Assembly (NCBI GenBank): GCA_011682715.1
Contig: JAACEC010000006.1
Span: forward strand, 1-14,996
Length of the DNA stretch: 14,996 bases
From: Pseudomonadota bacterium
Lineage (GTDB): Bacteria; Hydrothermota; 32-111; QNBC01
Reading direction: 5' to 3'
The position numbers and the translations under genes are program-made. The notes beneath the pieces were generated by a model. It searched no databases, had not been told where the DNA came from, and saw only the letters and a list, made by a program, of their open reading frames with translations. Shown here piece after piece: positions 7,543 through 14,315 of the stretch. The stretch's first letter is position 1. Every line of letters starts with the position of its first letter.

Positions 7543-8702
7543 ATGTTTTTTAATTCTTTGACAATTCGAACTGCTATCTCTTCTTTGGAACCGGAAATTT
7601 TATCCGAAACATAACCGTTTTCTTTAATTATTCTAACCGTAGAGATATTATTCCCTATTGCAGAAACATCATTCAATATTATTGCATTTAATTGTTTATT
7701 TTTGAGTTTTTCCTTTGCTCTTTCAATATCCATCCCGTTTTCCAGTGCAAACCCGACAACGGGAATCTCGTAATTTTCCCTTATTGCCATCGTAACATCT
7801 ATGTTTTTTTTTAGTTTCAATACATTCAATTCACTCTTGTGGAACTTGTGATTCCCCTGATTTTCAACAACAAAGTCGGATATGGCAGCTGCCATTACAA
7901 GTATTGAATTATTCGAGATGTTTTCTTTAATCGCTTTCAGCATAGATTGGGTATCATATGCTTCTATTGTGTAAAGATACGAAGGTATCTCAACGGATGT
8001 TCTCCCCTTTATCAAAACAACATCAGCTCCTTTGAAGTACAGTTGTTTTGCTATTTCCATCCCCATTTTCCCGGAAGATCTGTTAGAGATTACACGAACG
8101 GGATCAATCGCCTCCTCTGTTCCACCGGCCGTTATAACATATTTTTTTTCTACATACCCTTTGTCTCTCTCCATATACTTCTTAACGGCAGCGAAAATCG
8201 TATCGATTTCGGGTAATCTGCCGTGTCCCGTATCTCCGCAGGCAAGATAACCGCTTCCCGGCTCAATTATACCGAATCCGAGAGATTTGAGTTTTTTTAA
8301 ATTCTCCTGAAAAATCGGATTATCCCACATATTCACATTCATACTGGGGGAAAGAACAACTTTTTTGCCGTCCGCCGCAGCTATGACAGATGTCAACAGA
8401 TTGTCGGCAATACCCGAAACAATTTTCCCTACCGTATTAAATGTTGCCGGAGCAATTAAAATCACATCAGCCCATTTTGCCAACTCTATATGCTCTGCAT
8501 TAATAATATCATCTTCGGAAAAATTGTCTGTATATACTTTATTCCCCGTTAAAACTTCAAGAGTTTCTCCGGTAACAAAGAGATGGGCTTTTTGGGTCAA
8601 AACAGTTTTTACATTATAACCACCCTTTATGAAAAGCCTCACCAGTTCCGGTATTTTATATGCGGCAATACCCCCCGTTATACCGATAAGTATATTAGAC
8701 AT
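7539..8702 (-). CDS. coaBC: Bifunctional phosphopantothenoylcysteine decarboxylase / phosphopantothenate-cysteine ligase
   Basis: Two steps of coenzyme A synthesis: ligation of cysteine to 4'-phosphopantothenate (CoaB), then FMN-dependent decarboxylation (CoaC). From the ATG at 8702 the protein has 387 aa. The CoaC half (1-180) has TGGIAAYK, catalytic H71 (AEHIELAKWAD), IAPATFNTVGK, PSMNVNMW (119-126) and the redox cysteine C155 in GYLACGDTGHGRLPE. The CoaB half begins near 187 with ITAGGTEEAIDPVRVISNRS and includes AAAISDF and LKLKKNIDV. A TTG at 8711 would add three residues. I prefer the ATG: GAGG at 8706-8709 precedes it, though with only 3 nt spacing. It overlaps rpoZ by 8 nt, in the conserved gmk-rpoZ-coaBC order. 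Confidence 0.96.
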   Translation of the reverse strand: MSNILIGITGGIAAYKIPELVRLFIKGGYNVKTVLTQKAHLFVTGETLEVLTGNKVYTDNFSEDDIINAEHIELAKWADVILIAPATFNTVGKIVSGIADNLLTSVIAAADGKKVVLSPSMNVNMWDNPIFQENLKKLKSLGFGIIEPGSGYLACGDTGHGRLPEIDTIFAAVKKYMERDKGYVEKKYVITAGGTEEAIDPVRVISNRSSGKMGMEIAKQLYFKGADVVLIKGRTSVEIPSYLYTIEAYDTQSMLKAIKENISNNSILVMAAAISDFVVENQGNHKFHKSELNVLKLKKNIDVTMAIRENYEIPVVGFALENGMDIERAKEKLKNKQLNAIILNDVSAIGNNISTVRIIKENGYVSDKISGSKEEIAVRIVKELKNI

Positions 8703-8931
8703 CTTCCTCAATCTTTACCGGAATCGGATTTTCCAATATTTTTCTAAGAGCTAAAATCGTCGGTTTTTCTTTTGGTCTGTCCAGTATCTCACCGATGGCT
8801 TCTTCCATCTTCAAAGCATCGACATATTCCTGATTTATCTTTCTCGCTTTTTTGGCAGTTAAAATTATAGCCAGGTATTTGTTAGGGTACCTTTTCCAAA
8901 TTTCTTCGACACTAAAGAATCCTTTCTTCAT
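8695..8931 (-). CDS. rpoZ: RNA polymerase omega subunit
   Basis: A 78-aa protein that should help assemble and stabilise core RNA polymerase by binding beta-prime. The omega core is visible but divergent: KYLAIILTAKKARKIN corresponds to the usual helix ending in AARRARQL, and KPTILALRKILENPI to the KP-x-AL-EI segment before the C-terminus. The identification leans on context, since it lies between gmk and coaBC as in many bacteria. It has one of the strongest ribosome binding sites of the operon, AAGGAGG at 8941-8947, 9 nt from the ATG, although it begins 20 nt inside gmk. It overlaps coaBC by 8 nt. Confidence 0.88.
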   Translation of the reverse strand: MKKGFFSVEEIWKRYPNKYLAIILTAKKARKINQEYVDALKMEEAIGEILDRPKEKPTILALRKILENPIPVKIEEDV

Positions 8932-9550
8932 TACTTAAATCCTCCTTAAATTTTCCAATAAGTTTCTCGTTATTAAATGTTTTTAAACATTCACTATTAA
9001 TTATTCCGTCTACATCATCTATGGCTTTTTCCAATTCGTTATTAATAACAATATAGTCGAATTCGTTGATTTTTTCAATCTCTTCTTTTGCATTATGTAA
9101 TCTTTTTCTTATGGTATCCATATTATCCTGATTTCTATTTAAAAGCCTGTCTTTCAATGTTTTTATGTCCGATGGCATTACAAATATGAGAACGGAGGAG
9201 TCCGGGAATTCTTTTCTTATGCTTCTTGCACCTTGAACATCTATATCCATTATTACTATTCTGTCGTTCTCAATAAGTCCTTTTATACTGTTTTTCGGTG
9301 TTCCGTAATAGTTTCCGTGAACAATTGCCCATTCGACAAATTGTTTTTCCCTGATCATCTCCTCGAATTCCTCTTTCGTTTTGAAATAGTAATCAATCTT
9401 ATCCTTTTCGTTCATTCGTCTTTCTCTTGTGGTCACCGAAATGGAATAAACAACATCATCTCTTCTTCTTTCTATTTCGCGACATATAGTGGTTTTCCCC
9501 GCCCCCGAAGGAGCTGCTATTACTACGATAAAGCCTCTTTCATTCGACAT
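8912..9550 (-). CDS. gmk: Guanylate kinase
   Basis: Phosphorylates GMP to GDP with ATP. From the ATG at 9550 the protein has 212 aa, close to the usual length. Motifs: P-loop APSGAGKT (13-20), GMP-binding SVTTRERR (38-45) and IDYYF, GNYYGTP (79-85), and MDIDVQGA (101-108). The longer frame reaching to 9604 adds 18 residues not expected before a guanylate kinase P-loop. The 9550 start has AGGTG 4 nt upstream and overlaps the yicC stop by only 11 nt, so I take it as genuine. It overlaps rpoZ by 20 nt. The usual AATT-PRPGE stretch is altered to VTTRERRMNEKD, a modest divergence. Confidence 0.94.
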   Translation of the reverse strand: MSNERGFIVVIAAPSGAGKTTICREIERRRDDVVYSISVTTRERRMNEKDKIDYYFKTKEEFEEMIREKQFVEWAIVHGNYYGTPKNSIKGLIENDRIVIMDIDVQGARSIRKEFPDSSVLIFVMPSDIKTLKDRLLNRNQDNMDTIRKRLHNAKEEIEKINEFDYIVINNELEKAIDDVDGIINSECLKTFNNEKLIGKFKEDLSNEERIL

Positions 9551-10394
9551 TTTGCACCTGTTCCCTGATTTTCTCGAGACCATCTTTAATCCTAACAACT
9601 TCAAATGAAATATCGCTGTCAGGAAGTTTGGAACCTATCGTATTTACCTCACGACCCATTTCTTGTAGCAAGAATCCCATCTTTTTTCCCACATGTTCCT
9701 TTTGCAACATCTCCTTGAAATTATATATATGCGTTCCCAATCGTTGTATTTCCTCGCTTATATCGTATCTATCCGCCAAATACACAATCTCCTGTTCCAC
9801 ACAACTCTGAGACAACTTATCTAATTTAAGCTCTTCAATCCTTTTTTTTGCCACTTCGATTTTTTTTGCTTTCAAGCCACCGGATATTTTTTTTATATCT
9901 ACAACGAGCGTTTCAACTATCCCCAATTCTTCCAGAATAAATTTCTCTGTGGCTTTCCCTTCTTCGACTTTTACCATGTTCATTGAAACTACGGCCTTGT
10001 CAATCGCTCTTTTGAATTTTTCAAGGAATAGATTTCGCTCGACGGAATCCGTTGAAAGCACATCCGGAAGCGACAAAAAGGATACGAAATCCAATTCACC
10101 GAAATCTACTTTATCACTTAACTTTTTGTACAGTTCGATATACGAATCCACCTTTTTCATATTTATTGCCGGTATTTTATCTTCACTGCCGGCAATAGCG
10201 ATTTTCACATGATACTTCCCTCTAACACAGCTGTTCCTCACGTATTGTGTAAGTTCAACTTTCATATTTTCGAAATTATCGGGTAAAATCACTTTAGCTT
10301 CAAAAAACCTGTGATTGACTGACGATATCTCACACTTGATTTGATATCCGTCTTCTTCTATAATCCCCGTTCCGTAACCAGTCATACTTTTCAT
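9540..10394 (-). CDS. yicC: YicC/YloC family endoribonuclease
   Basis: A 284-aa member of the YicC family, whose E. coli and Bacillus members are linked to RNA cleavage and turnover. The N-terminus has the diagnostic MKSMTGYGTG and EISSVNHRFFE. The C-terminal half has the conserved DRYDISEEIQRLGTHI, MGFLLQEMGREVNTIGSK and VRIKDGLEKIREQVQNVE. The gene directly precedes gmk, the classic arrangement. The start has AGGTGAT 5 nt upstream and lies 8 nt after the dtd stop, the largest gap in the operon. No truncation is visible. The family name is certain; the RNA targets are not known. Confidence 0.95.
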   Translation of the reverse strand: MKSMTGYGTGIIEEDGYQIKCEISSVNHRFFEAKVILPDNFENMKVELTQYVRNSCVRGKYHVKIAIAGSEDKIPAINMKKVDSYIELYKKLSDKVDFGELDFVSFLSLPDVLSTDSVERNLFLEKFKRAIDKAVVSMNMVKVEEGKATEKFILEELGIVETLVVDIKKISGGLKAKKIEVAKKRIEELKLDKLSQSCVEQEIVYLADRYDISEEIQRLGTHIYNFKEMLQKEHVGKKMGFLLQEMGREVNTIGSKLPDSDISFEVVRIKDGLEKIREQVQNVE

Positions 10395-10402
10395 ACAATC
10401 AC

Positions 10403-10834
10403 CTACATTACAAATGTTACAGGACCGTCATTCTCAAGTTCAACCTTCATATATTCACCGAATTTACCCGTTTTGACATTCAATCCGGCATCTTTGAATC
10501 TGCCGACGAAATGAATATACAATCGTTTTGCCTCATCTAACGTTGCCGATCTGGAAAAGTCGGGCTTTTTACCTTTATTCAAATTAGCTATTAAAGTAAT
10601 CTGTGATACTATCATAATATCACATTTCTCTTCCGCAACGCTTTTACCTATCTTCCCTTTATCGTCTTTAAATATTCCCAATTTCAAAACTCTTTCGAAA
10701 CATCCATCTACAATATCAAATGTATCACTTTTTTCAATTCCTATCAATATCAAAATCCCTTTATCGATTGAAGAAATTATATCGTTCGCTACTCTGACTT
10801 TGCAATAACTGACTCTTTGTATGACCGTCTTCAT
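10403..10834 (-). CDS. dtd: D-aminoacyl-tRNA deacylase
   Basis: Hydrolyses D-aminoacyl-tRNAs (and mischarged Gly-tRNA-Ala), protecting translation from D-amino acids. The 143-aa length is typical for Dtd. Motifs: MKTVIQRVSYCKVRV at the start, the first active-site motif SQITL (77-81; usually SQFTL, so Phe is replaced by Ile), KGKKPDFSRSA, and the second motif NDGPVT (135-140) carrying the Gly-cisPro element. The ATG shares one base with the glnA stop (TAATG) and no Shine-Dalgarno sequence is visible, so translation is probably coupled to glnA. Eight nt separate it from yicC. Confidence 0.95.
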   Translation of the reverse strand: MKTVIQRVSYCKVRVANDIISSIDKGILILIGIEKSDTFDIVDGCFERVLKLGIFKDDKGKIGKSVAEEKCDIMIVSQITLIANLNKGKKPDFSRSATLDEAKRLYIHFVGRFKDAGLNVKTGKFGEYMKVELENDGPVTFVM

Positions 10835-12171
10835 TAAAAATAGATCTCAAATTCAAAAGGATGCGGATGAAATCTGACCATCGCACTCTCTTTTCTCTTA
10901 ATTCCAAGCCATTTTCTGATAAAATCTTTATCAACCACACCGGTCTCGGTAATATATTTATTATCTTTTTCGAGCTCACTTAGTGCCTCATCGAGATTTA
11001 GGGGAATTCTTTTAACCTTCCTGTACTTCTTCCCGTAAATTGCAGGAGCCCCCGGATTGATTTTATTTCTTATACCGTCGATTCCTGCAAGTAGCATACT
11101 TGCAATGGCAAGATACGGATTGCTTGTGGCATCCGGAGGTCTAAATTCGATATCAATACTTCTAATATCCTTTATATATGCCGGTATTCTGATAGCAGTT
11201 TCCCTGCAACCTTCCGAATATTGCAAATTAACAGGGGCTTCAAATCCAGAATTCAGTCTTCTGTAAGAATTTGTGGAAGGATTTGTAAGAGCTGCAATCG
11301 ATCTTCCATGTTTAATTATTCCACCGATATAATTTAGTCCGATTTCACTTAAAATACTTTTTTTATCACCGAAAACCGATACGCCTTTCTTTTCGAGATA
11401 TTGATGGAAGTGAAGGCCGTTACCCGCTTCATTGTAAATAGGTTTCGGCATAAATGTTAGGATTAGATCGTTATTTAGTGCAAGATTCCTCAAGTAATAC
11501 TTTGCAATTTGTATATTATCCGCTGTTTTCAACGCCGTATCGAATTGAAGCTCGATTTCATGCTGCGAATAGCGTCCCACCTCATGATGATGGTATTTTA
11601 CCTTTATCCCCATCTCTTCCAACATTTCACAAGCATAAGATCTAAAGTTAAAGTACAAATCCCTCGGTGCATCTGCATGATACGATTTCCCGTCATATGA
11701 TTTAAATATATCCTGTTCGTTACTGTCAATTTTTATATATGTATCTAATCTGTCGTTTGATACCTCAATATTTCTGAAAATATAAAACTCAAGTTCCGGT
11801 AAAAATTTCGCTTCGTCACAGATCTTCTGTTTCTTTAGATAATCGATTGTTTTCTCAAGTATGTACCTCGGGTCCATCTTGAATCGCGTACCGTCTGTAT
11901 TATATATATTTCCGATAAACGAAAGCGTCCTAATCTCAGATAATCTATCTATACGAGCTGTTTCAGTATCCGGTTTTACAATCAAATCACTCTTCTCCGA
12001 CGAGCTGAATCCTACGACACTTGAACCGTCAAAGCCTACGCCGTTATTCAAAGCCTTCTCGAGATAGGATATGGGTAATGTCACATGTCTGAATATCCCG
12101 GCGAGGTCCGAATATTTTATATCAATAAATTTAACATCTTCATCACTTACTATCTTATTGACATCAATCAT
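10834..12171 (-). CDS. glnA: Glutamine synthetase, type I
   Basis: Makes glutamine from glutamate, ammonia and ATP in the cytoplasm as a dodecamer. From the ATG at 12171 it has 445 aa, the size of GSI-alpha. Motifs: GFDGSSVVGF (46-55) with the catalytic Asp, PELEFYIF (125-132), HHHEVGRYSQHEIEL (194-208), the ATP-site signature KPIYNEAGNGLHFH (243-256), NPSTNSYRRLNSGFEAPV (297-314) and IEFRPPDATSNPYLA. The residue after HQ, usually Ser, is Tyr258. No adenylylation-site tyrosine motif is evident and the length does not suggest the beta subtype. Two ATGs occur in tandem: GGAGG is 1 nt before the first (12174) and 4 nt before the second (12171), so the second is preferred. The gene heads the operon, directly behind a strong promoter. 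Confidence 0.96.
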   Translation of the reverse strand: MIDVNKIVSDEDVKFIDIKYSDLAGIFRHVTLPISYLEKALNNGVGFDGSSVVGFSSSEKSDLIVKPDTETARIDRLSEIRTLSFIGNIYNTDGTRFKMDPRYILEKTIDYLKKQKICDEAKFLPELEFYIFRNIEVSNDRLDTYIKIDSNEQDIFKSYDGKSYHADAPRDLYFNFRSYACEMLEEMGIKVKYHHHEVGRYSQHEIELQFDTALKTADNIQIAKYYLRNLALNNDLILTFMPKPIYNEAGNGLHFHQYLEKKGVSVFGDKKSILSEIGLNYIGGIIKHGRSIAALTNPSTNSYRRLNSGFEAPVNLQYSEGCRETAIRIPAYIKDIRSIDIEFRPPDATSNPYLAIASMLLAGIDGIRNKINPGAPAIYGKKYRKVKRIPLNLDEALSELEKDNKYITETGVVDKDFIRKWLGIKRKESAMVRFHPHPFEFEIYF

Positions 12172-12174
12172 CAT

Positions 12175-12182
12175 ACCTCCTT
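12175..12182 (-). promoter_or_regulatory. Shine-Dalgarno sequence of glnA
   Basis: The minus strand reads AAGGAGGT, a near-perfect anti-16S match. Its position just before tandem ATGs makes the second ATG (12171) the better initiator, because the first would leave only one spacer base after GGAGG. Confidence 0.75.
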
Positions 12183-12195
12183 ATTTGTTGGCGGT

Positions 12196-12224
12196 ATTAT
12201 AATTAAAAATCGGCTATAAGTCAA
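12196..12224 (-). promoter_or_regulatory. Sigma70-type promoter of the glnA operon
   Basis: On the minus strand TTGACT (12219-12224, five of six consensus bases) is followed by exactly 17 bp and a perfect TATAAT (12196-12201). Transcription should begin near 12189, giving a leader of only about 15-18 nt that holds little beyond the Shine-Dalgarno sequence. The leader is too short for a riboswitch or attenuator. No other strong promoter is needed for the genes downstream, which follow without gaps. I see no recognisable GlnR/TnrA or NtrC-type operator around it. Confidence 0.8.
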
Positions 12225-12320
12225 TTGATTTTATTAGTTTACACGGGAATATTTTGAATCGATGCGAATACAAACATTTGATACGGTAATCAATCTTGGA
12301 TATTTGGTTTTATCTTTATG

Positions 12321-12349
12321 AAAAAGGGCTTAAATCCGGATTTAAACTC
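12321..12349 (-). terminator. Putative intrinsic terminator behind the COG1237 hydrolase gene
   Basis: On the minus strand a 10-bp stem with one mismatch and one G-U pair (12340-12349 with 12326-12335) closes a CCGG loop (12336-12339) and is followed at once by five T (12321-12325). It lies 33 nt past the hydrolase stop codon and about 100 bp before the glnA promoter, separating the two units. The core TTAAATCCGGATTTAA (12330-12345) is also a perfect 16-bp DNA palindrome, so an operator role is possible. The other strand lacks a T-tract. Confidence 0.6.
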
Positions 12350-12381
12350 AAATGCGATTAATTGACCTTATACCTGATTTA

Positions 12382-13029
12382 CTAATCCATTTCTTCAATC
12401 TGCAAAACTTTCCCTACCCCACCGTAGATGAACTTTTCGGGATATATACTTTTTAATTCGCTGGCAAAAAAGGTGCTATGTAACGGACAAACATAATCGA
12501 TATCTTTTACAGCATCAAAATCGTTAAAGCCGTGTAACCCCCCTATGAGCCATAGCGGTCTGCCCACTTCCGATGCAACTCTTATTATCCGTTTAATCCC
12601 GGGATGTCCGCATCCTACGATAATCGCCACACCTCCCTTGATTTTTATTATCAATGATTGTTCGATATCGCCAAGTTCTCCCGTCGAATAAAAATTTTCT
12701 TCCAACATGGTAAATTTTTCAATTCGTACTGCATTTTTAACATACGATAATCTTGGAAAAGAATAGGGAATATAGACTTTACATTTACACTTTTCAAGAA
12801 CTTTCTTCAATCCTCCGGTGTGGTCCAAATGAGGGTGCGAAATGAAAATTACATCTATTTTCTTCTTATCGAGTTTCAGTTTTTTCATATTGTCAAGGAG
12901 AATGCCTGCATTTGATCCGGTATCAAAAAGATAGTTTTTCCCGTAAGCCTCGATAAAACAAGAGAATCCCCAATCAGATATTAAATCATCTGCGAATTTT
13001 CTATTATCATAAATCACAGTAACTTTCAC
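12382..13029 (-). CDS. MBL-fold metal-dependent hydrolase, COG1237 type
   Basis: A 215-aa metallo-beta-lactamase-fold protein. Visible are DWGFSCFIE and YLFDTGSNAGILLDNM near the start, and the metal motif SHPHLDHTGGL (H65, H67, D69, H70). Further ligand candidates are H142 in VGCGHPGI and H184 in CPLHST. The closing GGVGKVLQI matches the COG1237 pattern, where HCTG usually stands in place of the HSTF seen here. Members are often annotated as methanopterin-related (beta-ribofuranosylaminobenzene phosphate) or general metal-dependent hydrolases; the substrate is not known. The start is GTG at 13029, supported by GGAGGT 5 nt upstream. It has its own promoter and terminator and is probably a single-gene unit. 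Confidence 0.88.
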   Translation of the reverse strand: MKVTVIYDNRKFADDLISDWGFSCFIEAYGKNYLFDTGSNAGILLDNMKKLKLDKKKIDVIFISHPHLDHTGGLKKVLEKCKCKVYIPYSFPRLSYVKNAVRIEKFTMLEENFYSTGELGDIEQSLIIKIKGGVAIIVGCGHPGIKRIIRVASEVGRPLWLIGGLHGFNDFDAVKDIDYVCPLHSTFFASELKSIYPEKFIYGGVGKVLQIEEMD

Positions 13030-13034
13030 AAACT

Positions 13035-13040
13035 ACCTCC
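13035..13040 (-). promoter_or_regulatory. Shine-Dalgarno sequence deciding a GTG start
   Basis: The minus strand reads GGAGGT, 5 nt before the GTG at 13029. No in-frame ATG lies nearby, so this site fixes the hydrolase start. Confidence 0.75.
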
Positions 13041-13060
13041 ATCTTCAATTCCTCAATAAA

Positions 13061-13088
13061 ATTATAGCATAAAATTTAATATTGTAAA
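13061..13088 (-). promoter_or_regulatory. Promoter of the COG1237 hydrolase gene (extended -10)
   Basis: On the minus strand TTTACA (13083-13088) is followed by a 16-bp spacer and TATAAT (13061-13066), with TG one base before the -10, an extended -10 element. The predicted start of transcription is near 13054, about 25 nt before the GTG. The site fills the 68-bp gap behind the DUF401 gene, where I see no convincing terminator, so some read-through from upstream is possible. Confidence 0.65.
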
Positions 13089-13097
13089 ATAGGAAAA

Positions 13098-14312
13098 TCA
13101 GAAGACTGACAAAATAAAGATGATTGAAACCGATAAAATATAGAGAATTAGCACTGAAGGGAACAGGATCTTGTAAATATTTACAAATTTTGCCTTAAAA
13201 TATTCTTTTGTGAGAACAAGACATAAGTGGAACGGAGAGAGAAGCACACCTGCGAATCCTGAAACAAAACTCAGAGCCAAAAGATGAAAGTTCAAAACAC
13301 CGTTTTGGATAAAAATAACACTTAACAGCGGAAATGCAATGCCTACGAATCCAACTGCAATCCCCGTCATAATCCCCATTATAAAGGGCAGAAATATTAA
13401 CAGCCCGTATTGCATTGTCCTCGAATAATTACCAATGTCTCCCAAATGAGTCAGAAATCCGCTATCCTTAATCGCCATTTTAAATATCATTATACCTATT
13501 AATAGCAGAACAGTATTAAAATCGAAACTCTTTTGCCCTATCTTCAATATATTCTTCCTCACATCTCTGTAGGCAATCAGGTATATGAGAATTGTAGCTA
13601 CAAGGACAATGACAATATCGATTCTGAATCCCAGAAGAAAAATAATTATAAAAAATACGAACCAGGAGGATTTGATGAATTTCTTGAAATGCTTAACCTT
13701 TTCCGGTTTGTAATCCCTGAATTTAATTTTTCTTGTAAATAAATAGCCCACAAATATTGCAACAATAGTAAAGTACCATTGGTGAACTACAATATCGAAT
13801 ATTTTAACATTGAATATGGAGCTTATTAGAATTATTTCGGGGTACATGGGCCAAAAATATTCCCATATATGCCTGTACCAGTAATTGAAATAGGTGAGCA
13901 TATACGGTTTTGTATCTTCCGTATCCAGTGTGTTCTTTACCATGGGTGCAGAAAATAATGCCCCGCCCGGCATTGGAATAAGCCCAATAAATGCAGGCAA
14001 AAACGTTGCGGCAAGGCGTTTGTTCCTCAATCCATGAATTATAGAGTGAATAAACGATTTAACATTACCGGTAAATTCCATTATTTCACCGATTATTAAA
14101 ATAAAATAGACCGAAAGCAAAAGTTTCCAGGTCTCCCAGCTAATAAGACTTTTGTATACTGTTTTTCCCATATTGCCCCATCCGTAAAAGAAAAGCAACA
14201 TGAATACGGCAGTTGTTGCTAAAAACGTGTACCCTATTTTTAATCTTAACCTTATAAGAATGACCAAAACAGTAAAAACGGCAAGAATCTTTAGAAGGAA
14301 TGCAACTTCCAT
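13098..14312 (-). CDS. DUF401 family integral membrane protein
   Basis: 404 aa, dominated by about ten to eleven hydrophobic segments, the first from residue 5 to 23 and the last at the very C-terminus. Two motifs fit DUF401 (PF04165): PMPGGALFSAPMV (113-125) and NYWYRHIWEYFWPMYP (143-158). The family is uncharacterised but resembles ion-coupled anion transporters in having two similar halves; a second glycine-rich segment (GIMTGIAVGFVGIAFPLL) occupies the equivalent place in the C-terminal half. The gene starts 3 nt after the MoaC-MOSC stop with no Shine-Dalgarno sequence, so the two are probably translated together. A link to molybdenum or tungsten metabolism is only an inference from this position. 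Confidence 0.85.
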   Translation of the reverse strand: MEVAFLLKILAVFTVLVILIRLRLKIGYTFLATTAVFMLLFFYGWGNMGKTVYKSLISWETWKLLLSVYFILIIGEIMEFTGNVKSFIHSIIHGLRNKRLAATFLPAFIGLIPMPGGALFSAPMVKNTLDTEDTKPYMLTYFNYWYRHIWEYFWPMYPEIILISSIFNVKIFDIVVHQWYFTIVAIFVGYLFTRKIKFRDYKPEKVKHFKKFIKSSWFVFFIIIFLLGFRIDIVIVLVATILIYLIAYRDVRKNILKIGQKSFDFNTVLLLIGIMIFKMAIKDSGFLTHLGDIGNYSRTMQYGLLIFLPFIMGIMTGIAVGFVGIAFPLLSVIFIQNGVLNFHLLALSFVSGFAGVLLSPFHLCLVLTKEYFKAKFVNIYKILFPSVLILYILSVSIIFILSVF

Positions 14313-14315
14313 AAC

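Noticed and set aside
9551..9604. An 18-residue N-terminal extension of guanylate kinase
   Set aside because: The ATG at 9550 has a ribosome binding site and gives the normal family length; the extension lies wholly inside yicC.
10761..10979. A 72-codon minus-strand open frame across the glnA-dtd junction
   Set aside because: It lies in another frame over two well-identified genes, resembles no family I know, and has no ribosome binding site of its own.
12175..12381. A riboswitch or attenuator upstream of glnA
   Set aside because: The predicted transcription start leaves a leader of less than about 20 nt, too short for such an element; upstream hairpins would not be transcribed from this promoter.
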